DNA of 5,696 nt from Saprospiraceae bacterium (GCA_014379065.1 JACMMM010000406.1:1-5696); one strand, 5' to 3'; counted from the first letter of the stretch, positions 1 through 5,646 are shown. Numbers and translations are program-made. The notes: generated by a model from the letters alone, not told the origin.

Positions 1-1
1 G

Positions 2-631
2 CAAAAAGAGCTTGTCCTCGGCCAAAATTGGAACGAACTCTGGGAAAGCAACTTTCAGCCCGTGGTAGTGGGCGATTTTTGCGCTGTCCGGGCTGATTTT
101 CATGAGCCTATTAAAAGCGTGAAATGGGAATTGGTCATAAACCCTAAAATGGCCTTTGGCACCGGCCACCATGAAACCACTTGGCAGTGCATTGCAGCCA
201 TCGAGCATTTGCCGCTTTCTGGCGCTAAGGTTTTGGATTACGGCTGCGGCACGGGCATTCTCGCCATTTTAGCCGCCAAACAGGGGGCAGTCGAAGTCGA
301 AGCCGTAGACATCGAAGATGAATCTTACCGCAACACAGTCGAAAATTGCGCCACCAATGGCGTAGAAAACGTAACCGCCCGCCTCGGCACACTCGCTGCC
401 ATTCAGGGCCACGATTTTGACGGGATACTGGCCAATATCAATCGGCACGTGATTCTGGAATCTTTACCCGCACTTGCCAAACTGCTGAAACCCAAAGGCT
501 GGCTGCTTATCTCCGGCATTTTGCTCACCGACGAAGCCGTGGTGACCGAAGCCGCCGAAGCGGCAGGTTTTTCAAAAAAAGAAATGAAAAGTCGGGGGAA
601 TTGGCTGTGTGGGGTATTTGAGAAAGGGTAA
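2..631 (+). CDS. prmA: Ribosomal protein L11 methyltransferase PrmA, 5'-truncated by window edge
   Basis: PrmA uses S-adenosylmethionine to methylate ribosomal protein L11 in the cytoplasm. The reading frame is open from base 2 with no stop before 629-631, giving 209 residues; Bacteroidota PrmA proteins are usually about 275, so roughly the first 65-70 residues lie outside the window. A GTG at 62 is internal, because the preceding codons already read as family sequence (NWNELWESNFQP). Visible hallmarks, numbered in the fragment, are the PrmA signature NPKMAFGTGHHETT at 47-60, SAM-binding motif I VLDYGCGTG at 77-85, the acidic end of the next strand (VDIED, near 102-106) and the motif IV equivalent LANIN near 143-147. 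The C-terminus is intact. The toxin-antitoxin-like pair follows after about 45 bases. Identification is firm; only the start is missing. Confidence 0.95.
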   Translation, partial: QKELVLGQNWNELWESNFQPVVVGDFCAVRADFHEPIKSVKWELVINPKMAFGTGHHETTWQCIAAIEHLPLSGAKVLDYGCGTGILAILAAKQGAVEVEAVDIEDESYRNTVENCATNGVENVTARLGTLAAIQGHDFDGILANINRHVILESLPALAKLLKPKGWLLISGILLTDEAVVTEAAEAAGFSKKEMKSRGNWLCGVFEKG

Positions 632-648
632 GTTTGGTCAAAAACAAT

Positions 649-656
649 TACTTTTG
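649..656 (+). promoter_or_regulatory. Possible -7 box (TAnnTTTG) for the toxin-antitoxin pair
   Basis: TACTTTTG matches the Bacteroidota -7 consensus TAnnTTTG. It lies 19 bases before the ATG at 676. I see no TTG at the usual 17-23 base distance upstream (the nearest are about 12 and 28 bases away), so this is half a promoter by sequence. If used, transcription would begin near 661-665, which favours the ATG at 676 over the TTG at 664 as start of the next gene. Confidence 0.35.
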
Positions 657-675
657 AGGGAAATTGGCACCCACT

Positions 676-945
676 ATGGAGGCAATAAATTTAAATAACA
701 TGGGCACACAAGTTCCCGTACAAGAATTAATATGGGCGAACATCAAAGATCTGCCCAAAGAGAGCATCAGCGAGATACTCGATTTCATTGTGTTCGTACG
801 AACTAAAACTTTCCACCCTGAAGTGCTAGAGCAGTCTGTTGAGCCCAATTCACTTCACCATGAATTGAGCGTCTTAGACTATGCCGAGACATCCCATCTA
901 GAATCTGAATTCGCTGATTACCAAGCCCTTTACCCCCATGAGTAA
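676..945 (+). CDS. Probable type II antitoxin, DUF2281-like
   Basis: A small protein of 89 residues from the ATG at 676. The segment VQELIWANIKDLPKESISEI (15-34), continuing LDFIVFVR to residue 42, resembles the N-terminal helix pair of DUF2281 family antitoxins (helix, LPxxxxxEvLDFvxFl). The acidic tail ending HLESEFADYQALYPHE resembles toxin-wrapping tails of small Bacteroidota antitoxins. No classical DNA-binding motif is obvious, so self-repression cannot be judged. Its last 8 bases overlap the PIN-domain gene (shared ATGAGTAA), the arrangement expected for a translationally coupled antitoxin-toxin pair. Alternative starts are TTG at 664 and ATG at 700; the ATG at 676 fits the promoter-like box at 649-656 best. 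The role is inferred from resemblance plus position, and binding to the neighbour is untested. Confidence 0.7.
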   Translation: MEAINLNNMGTQVPVQELIWANIKDLPKESISEILDFIVFVRTKTFHPEVLEQSVEPNSLHHELSVLDYAETSHLESEFADYQALYPHE

Positions 946-1330
946 GTACGTTTCTGACACCATGGCATTAATACTACATCTCGAAAAACGAAAAATGCCT
1001 GAGAAAACAAAACAAATTTTTTCAGCGGCTGAACGCGGCGAACATGAAATCTACATCCCAAGCATGGTGATGGCCGAAATTGGATACCTCGCAGAAAAAG
1101 GGCGGATTGAGACAAACCTCGCAGAAGTGGAACAGAAGTTAGGAAGTTATATAAATTTCATCGAAGTGCCAATGGGCTTGGCTATAGTCAAAGCTGGTTT
1201 CCAGATTGACGACATTCCCGAACTTCACGACCGTTTAATAGCGGGCACTGCCAAAGCTATGAGCTTGGAAATCACAAGTAATGATCCAGCTATGGAGCAA
1301 TCTACTCATGTGACAACGATTTGGAAGTAA
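938..1330 (+). CDS. PIN-domain protein, probable VapC-like toxin ribonuclease
   Basis: A complete 130-residue protein, normal length for VapC toxins, which are Mg2+-dependent endoribonucleases cutting tRNA or rRNA. The acidic PIN residues are in order: D7 in VSDTMALIL, E47 in MAEIGYL, D98 in ELHDRLIAGTA, and N115-D116 in ITSNDPAM at the place of the fourth acidic site. All key positions appear intact, so an active nuclease is plausible. The ATG at 938 lies inside the stop region of the antitoxin-like gene (8-base overlap), implying translational coupling. The pair sits between the housekeeping genes prmA and guaA and is AT-richer than them: bases 1141-1200 hold 23 G+C in 60 against 33 in 60 for 2521-2580 in guaA. 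This would suit an acquired cassette. The PIN fold call is secure; the toxin role is inferred from the partner gene. Confidence 0.82.
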   Translation: MSKYVSDTMALILHLEKRKMPEKTKQIFSAAERGEHEIYIPSMVMAEIGYLAEKGRIETNLAEVEQKLGSYINFIEVPMGLAIVKAGFQIDDIPELHDRLIAGTAKAMSLEITSNDPAMEQSTHVTTIWK

Positions 1331-1360
1331 AATCCTCGTCTCCGCCTTCCGGCCTTTCCC

Positions 1361-1368
1361 TACCTTTG
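1361..1368 (+). promoter_or_regulatory. Possible -7 box (TAnnTTTG) upstream of guaA
   Basis: TACCTTTG followed by CA matches the Bacteroidota -7 element and lies 52 bases before the guaA ATG. The 30 bases upstream are pyrimidine-rich and contain no clear TTG, so the -33 half is weak or absent. It would give a leader of about 45 bases that includes the hairpin at 1391-1408. Confidence 0.45.
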
Positions 1369-1390
1369 CAGCTTCTTGTAGCATTTCCTT

Positions 1391-1408
1391 GGCGAACTGA
1401 AGTTCGCC
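1391..1408 (+). repeat. Perfect short inverted repeat in guaA leader
   Basis: GGCGAACTGAAGTTCGCC reads the same on both strands except the centre (GGCGAACT, GA, AGTTCGCC). As RNA it could form a 7-bp stem with a TGAA loop. It ends 12 bases before the guaA start codon and would lie in the guaA 5' untranslated region if the box at 1361 is used. There is no T-run directly after the stem (CCCACCTGA intervenes before four T), so a terminator for the upstream gene is unlikely. It may be a translation-modulating hairpin or a copy of a dispersed palindrome; the sequence does not decide. Confidence 0.6.
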
Positions 1409-1420
1409 CCACCTGATTTT

Positions 1421-2959
1421 ATGCAAAAAATCCTCATCCTTGATTTTGGCTCGCAGTACACCCAACTCATCGCCCGACGTGTACGCGAGATGAACGTGTA
1501 TTGCGAGATCGTCCCGTACAACAAACTGCCAGAACTAACCGACGATATAATGGGCGTTATCCTTTCCGGCAGCCCCTTTTCAGTGCGTTGGGAAAATGCC
1601 CTGCGGCTTGATTTGAACCGCATTGCCGGCAAAAAGCCCCTGCTCGGTATTTGCTACGGCGCACAACTGATGGCCGATTTTTTTGGCGGCGAAGTGGCGC
1701 AATCCTCGAAACGCGAATACGGCAAGATCATGCTCCAGCACCACGCGCCCAGCGACCCGTTTTTCGCGGGCATCTCGAAGCGCTCGCAGGTGTGGATGAG
1801 CCACTCGGATACCATTGTGCGGATGCCGGAAGGTTTTGAAGTCCTGGGCAATTCTGACACGATCCCATACGCGGCGTTCCGCTCGGAAGAAGGAAAATTT
1901 GCGACACCTGTGTATGGTATCCAGTTCCACCCCGAAGTGTTCCACAGCCTCGAAGGGTTCGAGATTTTGAAGAATTTTGTCCACGACATTTGTGGCTGCG
2001 CAGGTGACTGGACAGCGCAACATTTTGTCGAAGAAACCATCGTTTCCTTGCGCCAACAGATTGGAAACGAGAAGGTTATCATGGCGCTTTCGGGCGGGGT
2101 AGACAGCACAGTGGCCGCTACCCTACTCCACCGCGCCATCGGCGACCGCTTGTTTTGCTTTTTCATTGACAATGGTTTGCTCCGCAAAAACGAGTTTCAA
2201 GAAGTGCTGGATTCTTACAAAGGAATGGGCTTGAACATCGAGGGCGTGGATGCAAAATATCGTTTTTACAGCGCCCTCGCAGGTGTGAGCGACCCGGAAC
2301 AAAAGCGCAAAATCATCGGCAAATTGTTCATTGAGCTTTTTGAAGAAGAAAGCGAAGCTCACCCTGATTTCCAATGGCTCGGACAGGGCACGATTTACCC
2401 CGATGTGATCGAATCGGTAAGCGTACATGGCCCTTCAGTGACGATCAAAAGCCACCATAATGTGGGTGGATTGCCCGAAAAACTGAAACTGAAAATCGTG
2501 GAACCGCTCCGTTCGCTTTTCAAAGACGAGGTACGACGCGTGGGCCGCGAACTAAATGTTTCGCCCAATATCCTCAACCGGCACCCCTTCCCCGGGCCAG
2601 GCCTTGGCATCCGAATCTTGGGCGACATCACACCTGAAAAAGTGCAAATCCTTCAAGAAGCAGACGCAATTTTCACCTCCAAGCTTCGCGAGCACGAGCT
2701 CTATGATGAAGTATGGCAAGCGGGCGCCATCCTCCTGCCCATATTTTCTGTAGGTGTTATGGGCGACGAACGTACCTACGAAAAGACCATTGCGCTCCGC
2801 GCCGTGAGTTCCACCGATGGCATGACAGCTGAATGGAGTCGGCTTCCGCACGAATTCCTCGCCGAAGTCAGCAGCGAAATCATCAACAACGTGAAAGGTA
2901 TTAATCGCGTAGTATTTGATATTTCGACCAAGCCGCCCGCGACAATTGAGTGGGAGTAA
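1421..2959 (+). CDS. guaA: GMP synthase (glutamine-hydrolysing)
   Basis: GuaA converts XMP to GMP with ATP and glutamine, the last step of guanine nucleotide synthesis, in the cytoplasm. The 512 residues are the normal single-chain length. The class I glutamine amidotransferase domain occupies about 1-190: SGSPFSV near 49-55, nucleophile C78 in LGICYGAQ, and H170 and E172 in GIQFHPEV completing the triad. The ATP-pyrophosphatase domain begins near 215 with the P-loop ALSGGVDST (SGGVDS at 224-229). The C-terminal dimerisation domain carries the conserved KSHHNVGGLP and RHPFPGPGLGIRILG segments and ends in the expected KPPATIEWE. The ATG at 1421 is preceded by TTTT and gives the canonical QKILILDFGSQYTQLIARR beginning. 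Nothing needed for activity appears to be missing. It stands alone without guaB; the next gene is 125 bases downstream beyond an inverted repeat. Confidence 0.98.
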   Translation: MQKILILDFGSQYTQLIARRVREMNVYCEIVPYNKLPELTDDIMGVILSGSPFSVRWENALRLDLNRIAGKKPLLGICYGAQLMADFFGGEVAQSSKREYGKIMLQHHAPSDPFFAGISKRSQVWMSHSDTIVRMPEGFEVLGNSDTIPYAAFRSEEGKFATPVYGIQFHPEVFHSLEGFEILKNFVHDICGCAGDWTAQHFVEETIVSLRQQIGNEKVIMALSGGVDSTVAATLLHRAIGDRLFCFFIDNGLLRKNEFQEVLDSYKGMGLNIEGVDAKYRFYSALAGVSDPEQKRKIIGKLFIELFEEESEAHPDFQWLGQGTIYPDVIESVSVHGPSVTIKSHHNVGGLPEKLKLKIVEPLRSLFKDEVRRVGRELNVSPNILNRHPFPGPGLGIRILGDITPEKVQILQEADAIFTSKLREHELYDEVWQAGAILLPIFSVGVMGDERTYEKTIALRAVSSTDGMTAEWSRLPHEFLAEVSSEIINNVKGINRVVFDISTKPPATIEWE

Positions 2960-2983
2960 TCACTTGAGATACAAATTTTAAAC

Positions 2984-3058
2984 ACTAAGAAACTAAGGAG
3001 CACTAAAGGTTACAACCCTATTAATTCTATTAGCCTTAGTGTCTCTTAGTCCCTTGGT
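2984..3058 (+). repeat. Imperfect inverted repeat between guaA and the trpF-like gene, possible terminator
   Basis: Arms 2984-3008 and 3034-3058 pair at 18 of 25 positions, plus three G-U pairs, around a 25-base loop. Each arm is itself repetitive: ACTAAG or ACTAAA occurs at 2984, 2992 and 3002, and CTTAGT at 3035 and 3045 with a degenerate copy near 3053. The second arm is followed by ATTTT. It may end guaA transcription and could work in both directions. The phrase resembles low-complexity intergenic repeats I recall from Bacteroidota genomes, but that is memory and not a search. Confidence 0.55.
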
Positions 3059-3084
3059 ATTTTAATAAAACTGTGTTTGGTCTG

Positions 3085-3735
3085 ATGATCCCGAAAGTAA
3101 AAATTTGTTGCATCAGTAGTCCGGAAGAAGCCCAAATGGCGATTGATTTTGGAGCTTCCGCCATTGGTCTTGTCGGTCACATGCCAAGTGGACCCGGCGT
3201 TATTTCTGATGCATTGATCACCGAAATTGCCGCCGCTGCCCCTGCGCACATCGCCACATTTTTGCTGACCAGCGAGACCGAAGCGCAGGCAATCATTACC
3301 CATCAAAAAAAAGTATTGACCAACACCGTCCAGATCGTGGATGCCTTACAATCAGGCACATATGCCGAAATCAGACAATCCTTGCCGGGCGTAAAACTCG
3401 TACAGGTCATCCATGTTACTGGCGACGAAAGCCTTGACGAGGCCCTCCAGATCGCTCCGCAGGTAGATTTTATTCTGCTCGACAGCGGCAATCCAAATCT
3501 CGCTGTGAAGGAACTTGGTGGTACGGGCCGAACCCACAATTGGGCCATCAGCCGCCGCATTGTAGAATCGGTACCCGTGCCCGTGTTCCTGGCAGGTGGC
3601 CTGCGCCCCGACAATGTCCGGGCCGCTATTGAAGCCGTGCAACCCTACGGCCTCGACCTTTGCAGCAGCGTGCGCAGCGAGGGCAAACTTGATCCCTACA
3701 AGTTGGAAAAATTCTTTGAAGCAGTCAGAACCTGA
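3085..3735 (+). CDS. TrpF-like (phosphoribosylanthranilate isomerase family) protein, divergent
   Basis: A 216-residue beta/alpha barrel protein of TrpF length. TrpF proper performs the Amadori rearrangement of phosphoribosylanthranilate in tryptophan synthesis. Retained features: KICC at 6-9, whose C8 aligns with the catalytic Cys of KICGI; D133 in DFILLDSG, the general acid position; and the phosphate-binding loops GGTGRTHNW (145-153) and LAGGLRPDNV (169-178). Changed features: the segment after strand 2 reads GLVGHMPSGPGVIS (28-41), whereas TrpF has FxxxSxRyv with an Arg contacting the anthranilate carboxylate; VQLHG is replaced by VQIVD (82-86); and the strand 8 motif DVSSGVE is replaced by DLCSSVR (191-197). 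No other trp gene is nearby. The fold and a phosphoribosyl-type ligand look safe, but the substrate may differ, so I give no gene symbol. The start at ATG 3085 places PKVKICC correctly; GTG 3073 is the alternative. Confidence 0.8.
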   Translation: MIPKVKICCISSPEEAQMAIDFGASAIGLVGHMPSGPGVISDALITEIAAAAPAHIATFLLTSETEAQAIITHQKKVLTNTVQIVDALQSGTYAEIRQSLPGVKLVQVIHVTGDESLDEALQIAPQVDFILLDSGNPNLAVKELGGTGRTHNWAISRRIVESVPVPVFLAGGLRPDNVRAAIEAVQPYGLDLCSSVRSEGKLDPYKLEKFFEAVRT

Positions 3736-3736
3736 A

Positions 3737-3764
3737 TTGAAATGCGTGTTTCGGTTTACATTTG
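3737..3764 (+). promoter_or_regulatory. Bacteroidota-type promoter upstream of lptE
   Basis: TTG at 3737-3739, a 17-base spacer, then TACATTTG at 3757-3764 fit the TTG-N17-23-TAnnTTTG pattern used by the primary sigma factor of Bacteroidota. It begins right after the stop of the trpF-like gene. Transcription would begin near 3770, leaving a leader of about 48 bases to the ATG at 3818. It would drive lptE and probably the two genes after it. Confidence 0.6.
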
Positions 3765-3817
3765 CAACGAAAGCATCGAAAACAGGTAGCAACCCGTTTT
3801 TCAGGAAAATCTCAACA

Positions 3818-4387
3818 ATGAAGAAAATTTTATTGCCTACCACCTTCGTCTCTGCTGTGATTAAAATGATCGCAGAGAAAAAGACTTCGGTGGTCATAAT
3901 GGCCTACTGCCTACTGCTCCTGACATGCGGCTGCTGTTACACCTTCAAAGGCATTTCTATTGACCCGGACGTGAAAACATTTTTTGTCCAAAATTTCGAA
4001 ACCGAGACTACCAATGCGCCCCCTATCCTGGCCTTGGATTTCACCGAAAAACTAAAAGACAAGATTCGTCTGGAGAGTCGCCTGAGTTTGAAAAACACCG
4101 AATCTGATGTTGAATTCACGGGAAAAGTCATTGAATACCGCGTGGTGCCTGTCGCGCCTAAGCCAGGCGAAGTAATAGCACTCAACCGCTTGGAAGTAGG
4201 CGTGAGCGTCCTTTTTATCCACAACAAAAACGACAAAAAGACTTGGCCGACCCCTCGCACCTTCAGGCATTTTGCTGAATTCAACAATACCGTAGATTTG
4301 CTCACGGTGCAAGACCAACTCCTTCGAGAAACCATTTTCCCCCAAATACTGGAAGATATTTTCAACGCGGCATTCAATGATTGGTAG
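3818..4387 (+). CDS. lptE: LPS assembly lipoprotein LptE, Bacteroidota type
   Basis: LptE is an outer-membrane lipoprotein that plugs the LptD barrel and helps insert lipopolysaccharide into the outer leaflet. From ATG 3818 the product is 189 residues. The signal region has a hydrophobic stretch, SVVIMAYCLLLLT (24-36), followed by a cysteine cluster C37-G-C39-C40; one of these should be the lipidated Cys, although none sits in a textbook lipobox. The mature part begins YTFKGISIDPDVKTFFVQNF, close to the Bacteroidota LptE pattern (YSFTGaSIppdvKTfsV). It continues with the family features LDFTEKLKDKI, FTGKVIEYRVVPVAP, ALNRLEVGVSVLF and FAEFN, and ends in ILEDIFNAAFNDW. The ATG at 3866 is a real alternative: it gives 173 residues, nearer the family length, with a shorter signal peptide. 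In-frame codons before 3818 overlap the trpF-like gene and are not coding. Confidence 0.88.
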   Translation: MKKILLPTTFVSAVIKMIAEKKTSVVIMAYCLLLLTCGCCYTFKGISIDPDVKTFFVQNFETETTNAPPILALDFTEKLKDKIRLESRLSLKNTESDVEFTGKVIEYRVVPVAPKPGEVIALNRLEVGVSVLFIHNKNDKKTWPTPRTFRHFAEFNNTVDLLTVQDQLLRETIFPQILEDIFNAAFNDW

Positions 4388-4392
4388 GTAGA

Positions 4393-4432
4393 ATTTGGGG
4401 ATTTGGCTATTTGAGGATTTGGTTATTTGTTG
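4393..4432 (+). repeat. Five tandem 8-bp units ATTTGnnn
   Basis: Starting six bases after the lptE stop, five consecutive octamers begin with ATTTG: ATTTGGGG, ATTTGGCT, ATTTGAGG, ATTTGGTT and ATTTGTTG. The last three also form the outer part of the left arm of the inverted repeat at 4409-4512, and their complements recur in the right arm. Non-coding by position. Confidence 0.75.
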
Positions 4433-4512
4433 TTCCCGAGCTTGGCATTCGTGCCTGTCTTGAAGACAATTGATGCCAAGCTTGAGAACAACAAATAACC
4501 AAAACCTCAAAT
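4409..4512 (+). repeat. 104-bp near-perfect inverted repeat between lptE and the TPR-like gene
   Basis: Arms 4409-4448 and 4473-4512 are reverse complements at 37 of 40 positions, separated by a 24-base loop. The loop contains TGTCTTGAAGACA (4457-4469), itself a perfect small hairpin, and GGCATTCGTGCC (4444-4455) spans the edge of the left arm as another. I find no direct target duplication at the outer ends, and the element is too short to code for anything. It may be a dispersed palindromic (REP or MITE-like) element, an intergenic terminator or attenuator, or an RNA processing site. The right arm starts exactly at the ATG 4473, upstream of the probable true start of the next gene. Confidence 0.85.
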
Positions 4513-4532
4513 CAACCATTAAACAAAAGAAA

Positions 4533-5300
4533 TTGACACAAGAACGCTTTTTTCAAATTATAGACGACCCGGACCTGCTTCGGCGCATTACCTACGAGGA
4601 ACTGAAAACCCTCGCGCTGGCTTATCCTTATGCGCACAATTTGCGCTGCCTCCTTGCGCTCAAGGCCCGCCAGGTTGATCATCCAGATGCTGCCCGCAAC
4701 CTGGCTACAGCTGCTGCCTACAGTTTGGACCGCACGAAACTTTTCTTACTTGTTGCGCCGCAAGTAATTGTCCCTCAACAAGTTCTAGCCGCAGAAGAGG
4801 TGCTGGAATTAAAACCTATCGAAACCGTAAAGCGTGAGTTGGAAGCCCTTGCCCCCGTCGCCCGCGAAGAAAGAACCTTTGAGCCACCCATTGAAGCCGA
4901 AGCCAGCACAGCACCTGAATCCGTTGCGCAACCGACTTTTGAAGCCAATTTTGTGACACAAACCATAGAAACGCCTGCACCCGTGGTTCGTCAGGCTTTT
5001 TCGGAATGGATTAGCCATTTTCAGCCGCCTGTTTTAGAGGCGCGTTTGCGCCCAACGCCGCCCTCGCCCGTGGCAGCCAAAGAAAAAATCGAAGAATCGC
5101 CCAAACTCACGGGTATTGCTCAGCAATTGGCAGAACGCAGCGTGGCAGAAAATCAGGACGTAATTTCTGAAACGCTCGCCAAACTTTACGCCAAACAAGG
5201 CTACCGCGACAAATCTGCTCAGATGTATGCCCGCCTTGCTTTGTTGTTTCCAGAAAAAAGCGCGTACTTTGCCGCCGAAATTGACAAACTTAAAAAATAG
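4533..5300 (+). CDS. Uncharacterised protein with TPR-like C-terminus, lptE-secG cluster
   Basis: A 255-residue soluble-looking protein from the TTG at 4533, with no signal peptide or membrane helix. The N-terminal helical part (about 1-75) reads TQERFFQIIDDPDLLRRIT and YPYAHNLRCLLALKA, then YSLDRTKLFLLV. It resembles the N-terminus of a Bacteroidota protein family that begins M(x3-5)FxxLIxDP and has an RxPYF-like motif. Residues about 77-205 form a Pro/Glu/Ala-rich, probably disordered linker. The C-terminal 45 residues (ETLAKLYAKQGYRDKSAQMY, then LALLFPEKSAYFAAEIDKLKK) look like one TPR helix pair plus a capping helix. I do not know its function. It sits six bases before secG and follows lptE, so a part in envelope assembly or secretion is a guess from neighbours. 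The ATG at 4473 would add 20 residues encoded by the inverted repeat (MPSLRTTNNQNLK...), unlike the family start, so I prefer TTG 4533. Confidence 0.8.
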   Translation: MTQERFFQIIDDPDLLRRITYEELKTLALAYPYAHNLRCLLALKARQVDHPDAARNLATAAAYSLDRTKLFLLVAPQVIVPQQVLAAEEVLELKPIETVKRELEALAPVAREERTFEPPIEAEASTAPESVAQPTFEANFVTQTIETPAPVVRQAFSEWISHFQPPVLEARLRPTPPSPVAAKEKIEESPKLTGIAQQLAERSVAENQDVISETLAKLYAKQGYRDKSAQMYARLALLFPEKSAYFAAEIDKLKK

Positions 5301-5306
5301 GCGTTC

Positions 5307-5594
5307 ATGTTATCCATTCTTACAATTTTCATCGCGTTGGTGAGTGTTTTGCTGATAGCGGCAATTTTGATCCAAAACCCCAAAGGCGGCGGTATTGACG
5401 CAAGCCTTGGCGGTGGCCAAGCGCAACAACTTTTTGGCGCAGCCCGTTCCACTGATTTTGTAGAAAAAGCCACTTGGGTGCTCGCTGGAGCACTTATTGT
5501 GCTTTGTATTGTAGCTGTGCTATCTGTTGGCACTGGTGGCCCTTCTACGGATGCTCCTGCGGAGATTCCATTGCAATCGGCACCGGTTCAGTAA
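5307..5594 (+). CDS. secG: Preprotein translocase subunit SecG
   Basis: SecG is the small auxiliary subunit of the SecYEG channel in the inner membrane. The 95 residues show two membrane segments, about 4-22 (ILTIFIALVSVLLIAAILI) and 57-74 (WVLAGALIVLCIVAVLSV). They are joined by the conserved cytoplasmic loop QNPKGGGIDASLGGGQAQQL, then FGAARSTDFVEKAT (23-56), which carries the SecG hallmarks of a QxxKGGG-type turn, a glycine-rich stretch, FG and the TxxxxK segment before helix 2. A short Pro/Thr/Ala-rich tail follows, as often in this phylum. The ATG is only six bases after the stop of the TPR-like gene, so the two are very likely cotranscribed. Confidence 0.94.
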   Translation: MLSILTIFIALVSVLLIAAILIQNPKGGGIDASLGGGQAQQLFGAARSTDFVEKATWVLAGALIVLCIVAVLSVGTGGPSTDAPAEIPLQSAPVQ

Positions 5595-5646
5595 TTTTTC
5601 CGAGCATTTTCTGGCAAAAAATTGCGGCTGTCTTGGGATTTGCGAT

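Noticed and set aside
1331..1420. Purine-type riboswitch or intrinsic terminator before guaA
   Set aside because: Only one short hairpin is present, with no purine aptamer core and no T-run directly after the stem.
1580..2187. Long open frames on the minus strand inside guaA (158 and 177 codons)
   Set aside because: They lie wholly within a well-conserved housekeeping gene, overlap each other in different frames, and their translations show no recognisable motif.
3596..3817. Extension of the lptE reading frame upstream, overlapping the trpF-like gene by about 140 bases
   Set aside because: The added residues are an out-of-frame reading of the trpF-like gene, and a good promoter at 3737-3764 lies inside the extension. 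Starts at 3818 or 3866 give a sensible lipoprotein signal.
3352..3897. 181-codon open frame on the minus strand across the trpF-like gene and lptE leader
   Set aside because: It is antisense to a recognisable protein with intact motifs and shows no family features; it is a by-product of codon bias.
4409..4512. CRISPR array
   Set aside because: The repeats are one inverted pair and short 8-bp tandem units, without spaced direct repeats of 24-37 bases and unique spacers.
4052..4519. 155-codon open frame on the minus strand over lptE and the inverted repeat
   Set aside because: It is antisense to lptE, and its beginning is encoded by the palindrome. No family resemblance.
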